Below are positions 34,556-44,198 of a DNA stretch of 64,000 nucleotides, piece after piece. The stretch spans positions 48,967 to 112,966 of the forward strand of contig NZ_JABFNN010000026.1 in assembly GCF_013090115.1 (NCBI RefSeq), read 5' to 3'. The notes beneath the pieces are model-generated. The model had not been told where the DNA came from, did not search any database, and saw only the letters and a list, made by a program, of their open reading frames with translations. Position numbers and translations under genes: made by a program. The DNA comes from Flagellimonas amphidinii (lineage in GTDB: Bacteria; Bacteroidota; Bacteroidia; Flavobacteriales; Flavobacteriaceae). Each line of letters starts with the position of its first letter. Within the stretch, counting starts at the first letter, position 1.

Positions 34556-36592
34556 ATGAAGATGAACATGGCAAAAAAGATGATGCTGTCCTTGATTTTT
34601 ATTCTCGGACTTCAATATGTAATGAACGGGCAAATACTGGATCCAGTAAGCTGGAAAACATCGGTGCAGAAAATTTCGGACTCGGAATATGAGCTGACCG
34701 TTACGGCCAATATAGATCACGGCTGGCATTTGTATTCACAGCAAGTTCCTGAAGGTGGGCCGATTGCAACTGCTTTCTCCTATATCGAGAATACAACGTA
34801 TTCTTTGGTAGGCACAACCAATGAATCCAAGGGAAAAACGGTGAACGACCCTATTTTCAATATGCGTATTACCTTTTTCGAAAAGAGCGCTACGTTTAAA
34901 CAACGTGTTCGTGTTTCGGATGGGTTTAAATCGATAGAGGGCATCGTGGAGTATATGGTTTGCGACGATCGGCGATGTTTGCCGCCAACGGAAAAAGAAC
35001 TGCACTTTAGCTTTGGCGAGGAGGCCGTACCGGAAACGAAAACATCCGAAGGGGCGGCTATCGATAATGCCCATGTGAACCGTACCCTATATGGTATGGA
35101 TAGTGGTGATGTTAAAGAGTATTCGGGTGCTGGCACCGAAAATACCCATACGGCCAGTGCCGAGGTATCCGACAACAAATCACTCTGGGGCATTTTTGGC
35201 CTTGGTTTCTTAGGGGGGCTTTTGGCATTATTGACCCCTTGTGTTTTTCCTATGATTCCGCTAACGGTTAGTTTCTTTACCAAATCAGGAGCGGAATCAA
35301 ATAGCAAATCGGGAATTTTCAAGGCGTTATTGTATGGCCTTTTTATTCTGGCCGTCTATCTGTTATTAAGTATTCCCTTTCACTTATTGGACTCGGTCAA
35401 CCCTGATATCCTTAACGAAATATCGACCAACGTATGGTTGAACCTTGCCTTTTTTATCATCTTTCTGTTCTTTGCTTTTTCCTTTTTTGGCTATTATGAA
35501 TTGACGTTGCCTTCGAGTTGGACATCCAAATCCACCCAAAGCGAAGGTATTGGAGGGGTATTGGGCATCTTCTTTATGGCCCTTACCCTAGCCCTTGTCT
35601 CGTTCTCTTGTACAGGCCCCATTCTTGGGTCATTACTGGCAGGTTCACTTTCTGCTAGTGGTGGGGCGTGGCAGCTTACGGCAGGTATGGGTGGCTTTGG
35701 CGTTGCATTAGGACTGCCTTTTGCCCTGTTTGCCATGTTTCCAAATATGATGAAGGCCCTGCCCAAATCAGGAGGTTGGCTAAATACGACCAAGGTTATT
35801 CTTGGGTTTTTGGAATTGGCCTTGGCATTTAAATTCTTATCGAATGCCGACTTGGTACAACATTGGGGGATCTTGAAAATTGAGCCTTTCTTGATTATTT
35901 GGATTATCATATTCATTGGATTAGCGCTTTATCTCTTTGGTTGGGTGAAATTTCCACATGATTCCCCTTTAAAGAAAAGATCCGTATTTAGAATTGGTGG
36001 AGGGATCCTTGCGGGCGCCTTTGCCCTATACCTGGCTACCGGTTTTCGGGTAAATCAGGAAACCAAGATGTTCACTCCCCTTAAGTTGTTAAGTGGTTTG
36101 GCACCACCGGTTGGTTATAGCTTTCTAAGGCCCAACAATTGCCCGAACGATCTGAATTGTTACAAAGACCTCAAAACAGGTTGGGAACATGCCAAAAAGG
36201 TGAACAAACCCATTTTGCTCGATTTCACGGGCTATGCCTGTGTGAATTGTCGAAAAATGGAGGAGCATGTATGGTCAGATCCAGCCATCGATGCCCTTAT
36301 TAGGGATAATTACGTGTTGGTTTCACTTTATGTCGATGACAAAAAGGAGCTAGAGGATTCCGAACGTATACAAGTTGGTTTGGCCAATGGCGGCACACGC
36401 ACCCTTAAGAACTATGGCCATAAATGGGCCCATTTTCAGACCCAATTTTTCAAAACGAATTCACAGCCCTATTATGTACTGGTAGATCCAGAAACCATGG
36501 AACTGCTCAACCAGCCCGTAGGCTATACCCCGGATATCGATGCTTATGGCAATTGGCTCGAGAAAGGAATTCGGAACGCTAAAAACCAATAA
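34556..36592 (+). CDS. DsbD-family thiol:disulfide interchange protein
   Basis: The protein has about 678 residues from ATG 34556 (a GTG four codons earlier is open). A signal peptide is followed by a periplasmic DsbD-alpha-like domain (about 25-150, with CDDRRCLPP), an eight-helix transmembrane core with Cys residues in LLTPCVFPMIPLT (near 228) and SFSCTGP (near 351), and a C-terminal thioredoxin-like domain with CVNC at about 562-565. It carries electrons from cytoplasmic thioredoxin to periplasmic thiols. It lies 25 nt after FecR and is followed by the M16 peptidase and a TlpA-like protein, which suggests it serves the redox proteins of this module. Confidence 0.92.
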   Translation: MKMNMAKKMMLSLIFILGLQYVMNGQILDPVSWKTSVQKISDSEYELTVTANIDHGWHLYSQQVPEGGPIATAFSYIENTTYSLVGTTNESKGKTVNDPIFNMRITFFEKSATFKQRVRVSDGFKSIEGIVEYMVCDDRRCLPPTEKELHFSFGEEAVPETKTSEGAAIDNAHVNRTLYGMDSGDVKEYSGAGTENTHTASAEVSDNKSLWGIFGLGFLGGLLALLTPCVFPMIPLTVSFFTKSGAESNSKSGIFKALLYGLFILAVYLLLSIPFHLLDSVNPDILNEISTNVWLNLAFFIIFLFFAFSFFGYYELTLPSSWTSKSTQSEGIGGVLGIFFMALTLALVSFSCTGPILGSLLAGSLSASGGAWQLTAGMGGFGVALGLPFALFAMFPNMMKALPKSGGWLNTTKVILGFLELALAFKFLSNADLVQHWGILKIEPFLIIWIIIFIGLALYLFGWVKFPHDSPLKKRSVFRIGGGILAGAFALYLATGFRVNQETKMFTPLKLLSGLAPPVGYSFLRPNNCPNDLNCYKDLKTGWEHAKKVNKPILLDFTGYACVNCRKMEEHVWSDPAIDALIRDNYVLVSLYVDDKKELEDSERIQVGLANGGTRTLKNYGHKWAHFQTQFFKTNSQPYYVLVDPETMELLNQPVGYTPDIDAYGNWLEKGIRNAKNQ

Positions 36593-36624
36593 AGTAAGTA
36601 TAATCAAAAACGCTATTTACGATA

Positions 36625-39561
36625 ATGAAAAGAAGACTTTTAATTCTATGTTTAATATGGACTTCGGTTCTTCGGGTAACCGCACAGGACAAGTACGAAT
36701 GGAAAACGGCCACCGAGGATGGATACACCTATGATTATGTGACCAATGATCCTATAAAGGCCCGGTTTTATACCCTTGATAACGGATTGACGGTTATCTT
36801 GGCCGAAAATGATAAGGAACCGCGTATTTCGGTGAACATTCCGGTGCGCTCGGGCAGCAATAATGACCCCGCAAATCACACTGGGCTAGCCCATTATTTA
36901 GAGCATATGCTCTTTAAGGGAACCCCAAAAATGGGAAGTTACGATTGGGAAAAGGAAGCCCCCCTGATCGAAAAGATCACGACCTTGTATGAAAGATACA
37001 ATCACACCACGGATAAGGCGGAACGTGCCGCTATTTATAAGGAGATTGATGCGGTTTCAGGGGAAGCCTCTAAATACTCCATTGCCGGTGAGTATGATAA
37101 ATTGATGGGCTTTGTGGGCTCTCAGGGCACCAATGCCTGGACATGGTTGGAAGAAACCGTTTATAAAGAAGAAATACCCAACAATACCGTAGATGCTTTT
37201 TTGACCATACAGGCAGAGCGTTTTAGAAGCCCCGTATTACGGTTGTTCCACACTGAATTGGAAGCTGTTTACGAAGAAAAGAATCAAACCTATGCCAATG
37301 ATTTCGATATTATTAGGGAATCGGCCATGGATGCCATTTTTCCGACCCACAATTACGGCCAACAGACGACTCTTGGCACCATTGAGCACCTCAGAAACCC
37401 TTCATTAAAGGCGATACAAAAATTTTATAATGAAAATTATATCCCGAACAATATGGGGGTCGTCATGGTCGGGGATTTTGATTCCAACGTCCTTATCAAA
37501 AAGATCGATAAGGCCTTTGCCTATATGCAGCCCAAGGAAAAAAAGGAATATAACGGTCCCAAAGAACAACCGATTAATGGCCCTATCGTCCGCGAGGTGT
37601 TTTCACCGAACCCAGAGAGCATAAGCCTATTCTATAGAGGGGGCGGAGCCAATACCAAAGATGCCCTGCTGGCCGAATTGGCTGCTTTGGTCCTCTCCAA
37701 CGAGACTGCCGGTCTTATGGACATCAACCTAATGATGGAGCAGCAACTTCAAATGGCCTCGACAAGATTTAACCCCTATAAGGATTATGGGGTGTTCGTT
37801 GTAAGTGGAAGCCCAGAAGAAGGGCAGACCTTGGATGAGGTAAAGGAGTTGTTATTGGCACAAATTGGACTGCTTAAAAATGGTGATTTTGATGCCTCGT
37901 TGATCAAAGCCATTGTCGCCAACAAGAAACTATTGCGTGAAGAATATTTGATTTCCAATAACAAAATCTCCTTTTTGACCGATGCCTTTATCAAACATGA
38001 AGGTAAAAAATGGGATATGGATCTTCGCAAGCTTGATGATATGGCTGCCATTACCAAGGAGGAACTGGTCGCCTTTGCCAATCGCTTCTTTACAGACACC
38101 AATTACGCCTTGATATACAAACGGCAAGGAGAGGATAAAGATATACCTGAAATGGTTAAGCCGCCCATTACCCCTGTTGAGATGAATGCTGATAAGACTT
38201 CGGAATTTGTAGCAGATATAATGAAAGAGAGCTTTACCCCTTTACAACCAGTTTGGGTAGACTATCAAACGGCAATTACCAAGGAAAAATTAGGTGCGGC
38301 GGATATGTTATATGTTCAGAATAAGGACAATTCATTGTTCACATTGACCTATAAGTTCCCCTTTGGAAAATATTCCGATAAAAAGCTAGAGGCAGCCTCT
38401 GATTACATTTCCTTTTTAGGAACCAAGGATATGTCCGCCGAAGCTATTAATCAAGAGTTTTATAAGTTGGCCTGTGATTTTTCCGTTTCAGTAAATCAAA
38501 AGGAAACAAACGTCATCATATCGGGGCTTCATGAGAATTTTGAAGCTGCAGTGGCACTTTTCGAAAAGGTAATCGCAGAGTGTGAACCAGACGAACAGGT
38601 TTTAGAAGGGTTGAAGGAAATGTACCTGTCGTACCGGGCGGATGCCAAATTGGATAAGGATGAAATTGTTTCCGGGCTTAATACCTATGCGCTATACGGT
38701 CCTAAAAACCCTTTTAACTATGTATTTAGCGACGCTGAAATAATGGGCTTAAAAGCCGATGAACTGGTCGATAGGCTACATACCCTTGGAAATTATGAAC
38801 ACCAGATAACCTATTATGGCCCTGCTAGCATCACCGAGGTCAAGCAGAAACTCGGTCCTTTGCACAAGCTTCCCAAAACTTGGACCCCTGCAAAACCACA
38901 ACTGGTTGACTTTGAACAAAAGCAGACCACAACAACGGAAATCTTATTTGCCGATTATGATGCCCCGCAGGCCGATGTGTATTGGCTTCGTAATTCCGGC
39001 AAATACGATGTGGAAAACGAGGCTATTACAAACTTGACCAATGCCTATTTCGGTATGGGTATGGGTTCAATCGTATTTAGTACCATCAGAGAGGCCAAGG
39101 CCTTGGCATACTCCACTTATAGTATCGTGAGCACGCCAAGTGAAAAAGATAGAAATCTGGTGGTAGTCTCCTATGTGGGTACACAGGCCGATAAAATTCA
39201 TGAGGCCATCACCACTATGAACGGTCTGTATGTGGACCTGCCCGAATCCAAAATGCAATTTGATATTGCCAAGGAGGGGCTTAAAAATGATACGGAAACC
39301 AGCAGGATTGCAAGAAGTGAATACATGGACAACTACCTACAGAACCGAAAAAAGGGAATTGAGGTGAATCTCCGAAAGTTGAATTACGAGAAATACGATA
39401 AAATTGATTTTAATGCAATGAAGGCCTATTATCAAGAACAGTATAAAGACAAACCCTTTACCTATGTGATCGTAGGGTCGAAAAACAACATAGACTTAAA
39501 CACCTTAAAACAATATGGCGAGGTAAAGGAAGTGAACCTAGAGGAAATATTCGGATACTAA
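36625..39561 (+). CDS. M16-family zinc metallopeptidase (insulinase/pitrilysin type), exported
   Basis: The 978-residue protein has a signal peptide (LLILCLIWTSVLRVTAQ). The inverted zinc motif is H90-Y-L-E93-H94, with the distal acidic motif ELEAVYEE near residues 211-218. It contains two M16 halves (about 45-500 and 520-950), the second lacking the HxxEH motif, as is usual. Such enzymes degrade peptides inside a closed chamber. Placed between DsbD and TlpA-like genes and downstream of FecR, it points to peptide processing in the periplasm after SusC-type uptake. Confidence 0.93.
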   Translation: MKRRLLILCLIWTSVLRVTAQDKYEWKTATEDGYTYDYVTNDPIKARFYTLDNGLTVILAENDKEPRISVNIPVRSGSNNDPANHTGLAHYLEHMLFKGTPKMGSYDWEKEAPLIEKITTLYERYNHTTDKAERAAIYKEIDAVSGEASKYSIAGEYDKLMGFVGSQGTNAWTWLEETVYKEEIPNNTVDAFLTIQAERFRSPVLRLFHTELEAVYEEKNQTYANDFDIIRESAMDAIFPTHNYGQQTTLGTIEHLRNPSLKAIQKFYNENYIPNNMGVVMVGDFDSNVLIKKIDKAFAYMQPKEKKEYNGPKEQPINGPIVREVFSPNPESISLFYRGGGANTKDALLAELAALVLSNETAGLMDINLMMEQQLQMASTRFNPYKDYGVFVVSGSPEEGQTLDEVKELLLAQIGLLKNGDFDASLIKAIVANKKLLREEYLISNNKISFLTDAFIKHEGKKWDMDLRKLDDMAAITKEELVAFANRFFTDTNYALIYKRQGEDKDIPEMVKPPITPVEMNADKTSEFVADIMKESFTPLQPVWVDYQTAITKEKLGAADMLYVQNKDNSLFTLTYKFPFGKYSDKKLEAASDYISFLGTKDMSAEAINQEFYKLACDFSVSVNQKETNVIISGLHENFEAAVALFEKVIAECEPDEQVLEGLKEMYLSYRADAKLDKDEIVSGLNTYALYGPKNPFNYVFSDAEIMGLKADELVDRLHTLGNYEHQITYYGPASITEVKQKLGPLHKLPKTWTPAKPQLVDFEQKQTTTTEILFADYDAPQADVYWLRNSGKYDVENEAITNLTNAYFGMGMGSIVFSTIREAKALAYSTYSIVSTPSEKDRNLVVVSYVGTQADKIHEAITTMNGLYVDLPESKMQFDIAKEGLKNDTETSRIARSEYMDNYLQNRKKGIEVNLRKLNYEKYDKIDFNAMKAYYQEQYKDKPFTYVIVGSKNNIDLNTLKQYGEVKEVNLEEIFGY

Positions 39562-39584
39562 TACACAAAAACAATAAATAAATC

Positions 39585-40715
39585 ATGAGAAAACCATTTT
39601 TAACGTATTTACTTGCCACCACATTGGTTTTGGCGATAACTTCTTGCAAGGACAAGGAAAAGAAAACAGCGAAGAACGAAACAATGGCCCAAGACGGATT
39701 TGTCTTAAGCGGAACCATTAAAAATGTGGACAGCGCCATGCTGTTTCTGGAATACGAAAACAAAGAAGGACGGGGCATTGACTCCATTCCAGTGGTCGAT
39801 GGCAAGTTTTCCTTTAAAGGTGCAACGGAGTTTCCACATATGGCCTTTTTAGGGTTTACGGATTCCGAAACTTACATGGAAGCATTCTTTGTGGAAAATT
39901 CGGACATCACGGTAAAAATAGACACCACTGCAATGGAGGCTTTCGTTTTTGAAGGTTCGGCCACCAACAAGGAATTTGCCGAATTCATAAAAATCACCGA
40001 AACTCCTTATGCCTCAAAAATGGAGGCATTGTACGAGACTTATGAGACGCTGGAAGACGAGGCCGAAATCAAGGCCCTCGAGGCCCAAATGGAAGCATTG
40101 TCCATTCAGGCTGATAGTGCAACCAATCAGTATATAAAAGACCACCCAAACTCGTTCATAGCGGCAAATGCTGTTTTCGATAAGTTTGGATACAGTCCGA
40201 ACCTTGATGAAATATTGCCTGTTTACAATGCTTTGGGCGATAACATAAAATCTTCCGCACTAGGTGAAAAACTAATGAAAGCAATAGAAATCGCAAAGAG
40301 AACTTCACCCGGGGTTATGGCAACGGACCTTACCATCAACAATACTGAGGGCAATCCCGTGACCCTATCAAGCTTAAGGGGTAAGTATGTGTTTTTGGAT
40401 TTCTGGGCAAGTTGGTGTGGGCCCTGTCGTGCTGAAAACCCTTGGGTGAAAAAGGCGTATAAAAAATACAAGGACAAGGGTTTTGAAATCTATGCGATTT
40501 CCTTGGACGTAAACAAAGAGGCTTGGCTAAAAGCCATCGATGAAGATGGTTTACCCTGGATACATGTTTCCGACCTTACCAACAATAGCGAAGCAGCCAA
40601 TATTTATGGTGTTAAAGGTATTCCGATGAACTTTCTGTTGGATAAGGAAGGTAAGATCATTGGTAAAAACATGCGCGGAGAAGAATTATTGGAAGCAGTT
40701 GGAGAATTATTTTAA
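39585..40715 (+). CDS. TlpA-like thioredoxin lipoprotein with DUF4369-type N-terminus (1)
   Basis: The 376-residue protein has a lipoprotein signal (TLVLAITSCKDKEKK), a beta-rich DUF4369-type domain (about 40-125, FVLSGTIKNVDSAMLFLEYE), a helical linker (about 130-225) and a TlpA/AhpC-TSA thioredoxin domain with WASWCGPC at about 272-280 and the cis-Pro loop GIPMNF. It is a thiol oxidoreductase outside the cytoplasm, probably recharged by the DsbD-like protein two genes upstream. It ends the FecR-DsbD-M16-TlpA run and is followed by a strong terminator. Confidence 0.92.
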   Translation: MRKPFLTYLLATTLVLAITSCKDKEKKTAKNETMAQDGFVLSGTIKNVDSAMLFLEYENKEGRGIDSIPVVDGKFSFKGATEFPHMAFLGFTDSETYMEAFFVENSDITVKIDTTAMEAFVFEGSATNKEFAEFIKITETPYASKMEALYETYETLEDEAEIKALEAQMEALSIQADSATNQYIKDHPNSFIAANAVFDKFGYSPNLDEILPVYNALGDNIKSSALGEKLMKAIEIAKRTSPGVMATDLTINNTEGNPVTLSSLRGKYVFLDFWASWCGPCRAENPWVKKAYKKYKDKGFEIYAISLDVNKEAWLKAIDEDGLPWIHVSDLTNNSEAANIYGVKGIPMNFLLDKEGKIIGKNMRGEELLEAVGELF

Positions 40716-40772
40716 GTCATAAGTCTATGCTTTTAATGTAAACTATTAGTTTTTTTGAGTTAGCTATTTATA

Positions 40773-40808
40773 AAAGCCCAAGGGTTGCATATGTAACCCT
40801 TGGGCTTT
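40773..40808. terminator. Strong bidirectional terminator
   Basis: AAAGCCCAAGGGTT (40773-40786) and AACCCTTGGGCTTT (40795-40808) form a 14-bp perfect stem with an 8-nt loop, followed by GTTTTTT. It lies between convergent TlpA-like genes. Confidence 0.9.
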
Positions 40809-40868
40809 GTTTTTTAAAATTCCATGAAGTTTACAAACTTGGTTTTGCAAGTTGAATTAGCACCTAAA

Positions 40869-41999
40869 TCACTTCAAATGCTCCTCTAAGTATGCCGTTA
40901 TTTCTTCCGTTTTTGTGAAGGATAGGACGATTTTGCCTTCTGGGTCGATTAAGTGTTTTACTGGAATAGCATCTATACCATAAGCATTAACCGCTTCTTC
41001 ATCAAGATCTAGAACATTGATCCAAAAAGAACCATTTTTTTTCAGATAATCAGACCATAGTTTTTCACTATAATCAAGGGAGACCCCGTAGATTTCGAAT
41101 CCTTTTTCATGATATTTCTCACGCAATTTCCGCAGTTTTGGGAATTCACCAACGCAGGGGCCGCACCATGTGGCCCAAAAATCCAGCAATACGTAATTTC
41201 CCCTTAAAGAGGATAGGGCTATAGGGTTTCCTTCCATATTGGGCAAATCGATATCGATGGCCATATGGCCAGGTTTGGTTTTATTGAATATGTTGACCAC
41301 CTTTTCAATTTGTATACCAATGGGCGTCTGCTTTATGCGATCACTGAGATTTTCATAAACATCCAACAGGGAGCCATCATGTTGAAAAAGAGAGAAGTTG
41401 TCGAAAACATATTGCGCGGCCACATAGGAATCTGGATTGTTCTGCACATATTTCTTTTGAATATCGACCAATTTGTGAACCAATTCATCGTTTTGTCTTT
41501 GTAGGGTTATAGTATCTCCCCCTGTTTCCGCAGCGATCTCATATGCTTCGGAAACGGCAAGCCACTCTTTTCTTATTTCTATATACAAGGGAACGAATTT
41601 CCCGTAGTATTCATCGTTGGTCGGTGTTCCCGTAGCTGTTAACTTTGAATCGCTTTCGATTTCGGCAATGTCAATGGTCAACTTTAAAGTGCCATTTTCC
41701 AGAAAAACGGGATAATCCCAAAAATAATGCTCACCTACAGTTATTTCGGCATATACAGGATGAGCAATGGAACCTCCAGCGTAATGGAATTGTCCGTTTG
41801 TGATTTTCACAGAGTCCTGTAAATTTTCACCATCCAACATATAGTTCAGATAAAGCATATCGGCATCGGTTCCGTTCACTTGGCCTTGCCAAGTACATTG
41901 TTCTAGGTCTTGGCTTGTCTTTTTGGCCTTGTTACCGCAAGCGCATAACAGCACCGCGCCGAGTATTAAAAAAATACCATTTCGTAAGGTTTTTTCCAT
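40869..41999 (-). CDS. TlpA-like thioredoxin lipoprotein (2)
   Basis: The 376-residue protein has the same architecture as the 39585 gene: lipoprotein signal (ILGAVLLCACGNKAK), a DUF4369-like beta domain (about 37-120), a helical linker with PDSYVAAQYVFDNF, and a thioredoxin domain with WATWCGPC (near 275) and DAIPVKHL as cis-Pro loop. The sequence is clearly diverged from its neighbours, so these are old duplicates. Expected role is periplasmic thiol reduction. The gene faces the M16 operon across a terminator and shares orientation with the next TlpA-like gene. Confidence 0.92.
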   Translation of the reverse strand: MEKTLRNGIFLILGAVLLCACGNKAKKTSQDLEQCTWQGQVNGTDADMLYLNYMLDGENLQDSVKITNGQFHYAGGSIAHPVYAEITVGEHYFWDYPVFLENGTLKLTIDIAEIESDSKLTATGTPTNDEYYGKFVPLYIEIRKEWLAVSEAYEIAAETGGDTITLQRQNDELVHKLVDIQKKYVQNNPDSYVAAQYVFDNFSLFQHDGSLLDVYENLSDRIKQTPIGIQIEKVVNIFNKTKPGHMAIDIDLPNMEGNPIALSSLRGNYVLLDFWATWCGPCVGEFPKLRKLREKYHEKGFEIYGVSLDYSEKLWSDYLKKNGSFWINVLDLDEEAVNAYGIDAIPVKHLIDPEGKIVLSFTKTEEITAYLEEHLK

Positions 42000-42201
42000 A
42001 GTAAAGGGATTGTGGTTTGTTTTAAGGGTGATTTATATGTTTTAGCAAAAGCAGTTTCTTAGGAAACAGCGGAATGGTTGATATAAGTTCAAGGATTCTA
42101 AAAAAAACTGTTCGCTGTAAATATTCGAATACAGCGAACAGAATTCTTTTAGACTTTTTCAATTTACCGAAACCTCTATATGAGTTTATCTACTAAAATC
42201 G

Positions 42202-43314
42202 CTAATCAAATTTTTTACTGAGAAAATCGGCAATATCCTTTGTTTTGGGTTGCACCAAAATGATTTTTCCGTCTGGGCCAATAAGGTATTTTGTCGGTAC
42301 GGCATCTACCTCATATATTTTTTTTGCCGACTTTTCCGAAGCGGGATTATCGATAACATTGGTCCATGTGAGTTTTGATTTCTTTACGAATTTCTTCCAT
42401 TTTCCCTCGTTTTTATCGATGGAAACCCCATACACCTCAAAACCTTTCTCCCTGTATTTCTTTAAAAGCGATTTTAATTTTGGAAAATCTGCAATACATG
42501 GTCCGCACCAGGTGGCCCAAAAGTCGAGCAATACGTATTTTCCTTTAAGGTCTTCCAAATTTCGTAGCTTCCCTTCCATATCCTTTTGAGAAATATTCTT
42601 CGCCTTTGTTCCAGGTTTAAATTTCAAATAGGTATCTACGTGTTTTTTGATTGCCTTACCACATGGTGCTTTTTTGATGGCCCCGTTCATGGCATCATAA
42701 ACGGAAACGAGTGAATTATCGGCCATAAATTCATAAACATATTCTTCTGCCAATACGTAAGCTGCTATGAACGAGTTGGGATGTTTTGGAATATAGTTCT
42801 TTCGTATTTGGTCTATTTCAGCACGTAAGGCATTGAATTTTATTTCTAAGGTCGGCGTCATCGTGCCCGAATACATCATGTCAAAACTTTTCTGTCTTTT
42901 ATCAAGGAATAAGGGCAGGAATTTCTTGTAATACTCATCATTGGTAGGTGTGCCCGTAGCGTGCACTTGTGGCATATTATCACCATCAAGCGTAATGTTC
43001 AAGCTTAGCGCCCCGTTTTCTATAAAGATGGGGAGGTCTATATAATGGTTGTCGACCATGATGCTCGCCATGATGGGGTAGTCCGTTACCGGGCAATGCC
43101 ATGTAAATTTGCCCTTTTCGATTTTTGCGGTACCCTTACTGGATTTTCCGTTACTACTATAATTTATTATAAAAGTGTCGGATTCGCCTCCAGAAACCGA
43201 GCCGTTTACGGTGAAAGAGGCCGCATTTATGGGAGTATTCGCAAAAAGGGTGCTCCATCCGCTAAAAATGGCCATAAGGACAATAAGGTACGTATTGATT
43301 GCTAACTGTTTCAT
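42202..43314 (-). CDS. TlpA-like thioredoxin protein, exported (3)
   Basis: The start is placed at ATG 43314 (MKQLAINTYLIVLM), which gives a good signal peptide; ATG 43350 and TTG 43359 are open but add a hydrophilic stretch. The 370-residue protein has a DUF4369-like N-domain, a helical linker (PNSFIAAYVLAEEYVYEF) and a thioredoxin domain with WATWCGPC (near 270) and DAVPTKYL. Unlike the other two it has no lipobox Cys (SGWSTLFANTP), so it is probably periplasmic and soluble. It is close to paralogue 2 and in the same direction, 202 bp upstream of it. Confidence 0.9.
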   Translation of the reverse strand: MKQLAINTYLIVLMAIFSGWSTLFANTPINAASFTVNGSVSGGESDTFIINYSSNGKSSKGTAKIEKGKFTWHCPVTDYPIMASIMVDNHYIDLPIFIENGALSLNITLDGDNMPQVHATGTPTNDEYYKKFLPLFLDKRQKSFDMMYSGTMTPTLEIKFNALRAEIDQIRKNYIPKHPNSFIAAYVLAEEYVYEFMADNSLVSVYDAMNGAIKKAPCGKAIKKHVDTYLKFKPGTKAKNISQKDMEGKLRNLEDLKGKYVLLDFWATWCGPCIADFPKLKSLLKKYREKGFEVYGVSIDKNEGKWKKFVKKSKLTWTNVIDNPASEKSAKKIYEVDAVPTKYLIGPDGKIILVQPKTKDIADFLSKKFD

Positions 43315-43448
43315 AAATTGACTGTTATTTGCATGGGTTCTATATACCATACGTTTCAATTATGGTAACTACGTAACTTATAGGATAAAAAAATAGGAAA
43401 GCCTACGAAACCTTTGCCCGTTGGGTAAATTTTAACTTGAGGTAGAAT

Positions 43449-44039
43449 TTAGCTCAACCAGGATAATAGCACAAGAAGTACAATAATGGAAGAAGCTGCC
43501 ATGGTTTTCTTTAAGTAGATCATGGCTTGCCTAATATGGGCTTCCACCGTGCGTTCGGAAATGTCCAAGAGTTGCGCGATTTCCTTATGTTTCAGTCTTT
43601 CGATTTTGGAAAGCAGGAGTATTTCCTTTTTCCGAGGGGGTAGCTTCTCTATGTTTTGACGTAAGAGCTTCAGGCGATCCTCCACTAAACTGGTCTCTCC
43701 GTACTCAAGTTCAACAATCCGTTCCATTCGTAGTTGTTCCAACAGCTCACTTCTGTTTTTTCTTTTACGGTAATGGTCTATGAATTTGTTTTTCGCGGTG
43801 GTATAGAGATACGATTTTAAGCTCTTTCCGGTGACAAGTTTCCTCCTTTTATCCCAAAGGGTCATGAGGGTGTCTTGAACAAGGTCCTCGGTCAGTGCTT
43901 CATTGTTACATAAGTGATACACATACTTGAAAAGAGACTCGTAGTACATCAAATAGATAGATTGATATGCGTTTCTATCACCTGTCTTAAGGTTCTCGAT
44001 CAACACAATATCGTTTCTATCCTTCTTCAATTTATGCAA
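43449..44039 (-). CDS. ECF sigma-70 factor with C-terminal hydrophobic tail
   Basis: The 196-residue protein contains sigma region 2 (about 20-90, YESLFKYVYHLCNNEALTEDLVQDTLMTLWDKR) and region 4 (about 125-175, LPPRKKEILLLSKIERLKHKEIAQLLDISERTVEAHI). It is divergent from a FecR gene (44199), and an STN-bearing SusC follows that, the standard cell-surface signalling set. The last about 18 residues (SSIIVLLVLLSWLS) look like a membrane helix, which may tether or inactivate the sigma factor. Such tails occur in Bacteroidota sigma factors; the role here is inferred. Confidence 0.92.
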   Translation of the reverse strand: MHKLKKDRNDIVLIENLKTGDRNAYQSIYLMYYESLFKYVYHLCNNEALTEDLVQDTLMTLWDKRRKLVTGKSLKSYLYTTAKNKFIDHYRKRKNRSELLEQLRMERIVELEYGETSLVEDRLKLLRQNIEKLPPRKKEILLLSKIERLKHKEIAQLLDISERTVEAHIRQAMIYLKKTMAASSIIVLLVLLSWLS

Positions 44040-44198
44040 GGGTTTTAGCCTAGGGCCATTGTTATTTCAAGTGTTCGCCAAGGTGCAAATGTAGAAATTA
44101 TAATGAAAACTGAAAAAACGTGAGTTTTCGTCAATCTTTTTTAGGTTTCATGTAAGGGATTTTTAGTAATTGATCGTAACAAGTGTAAAGAATGCATC

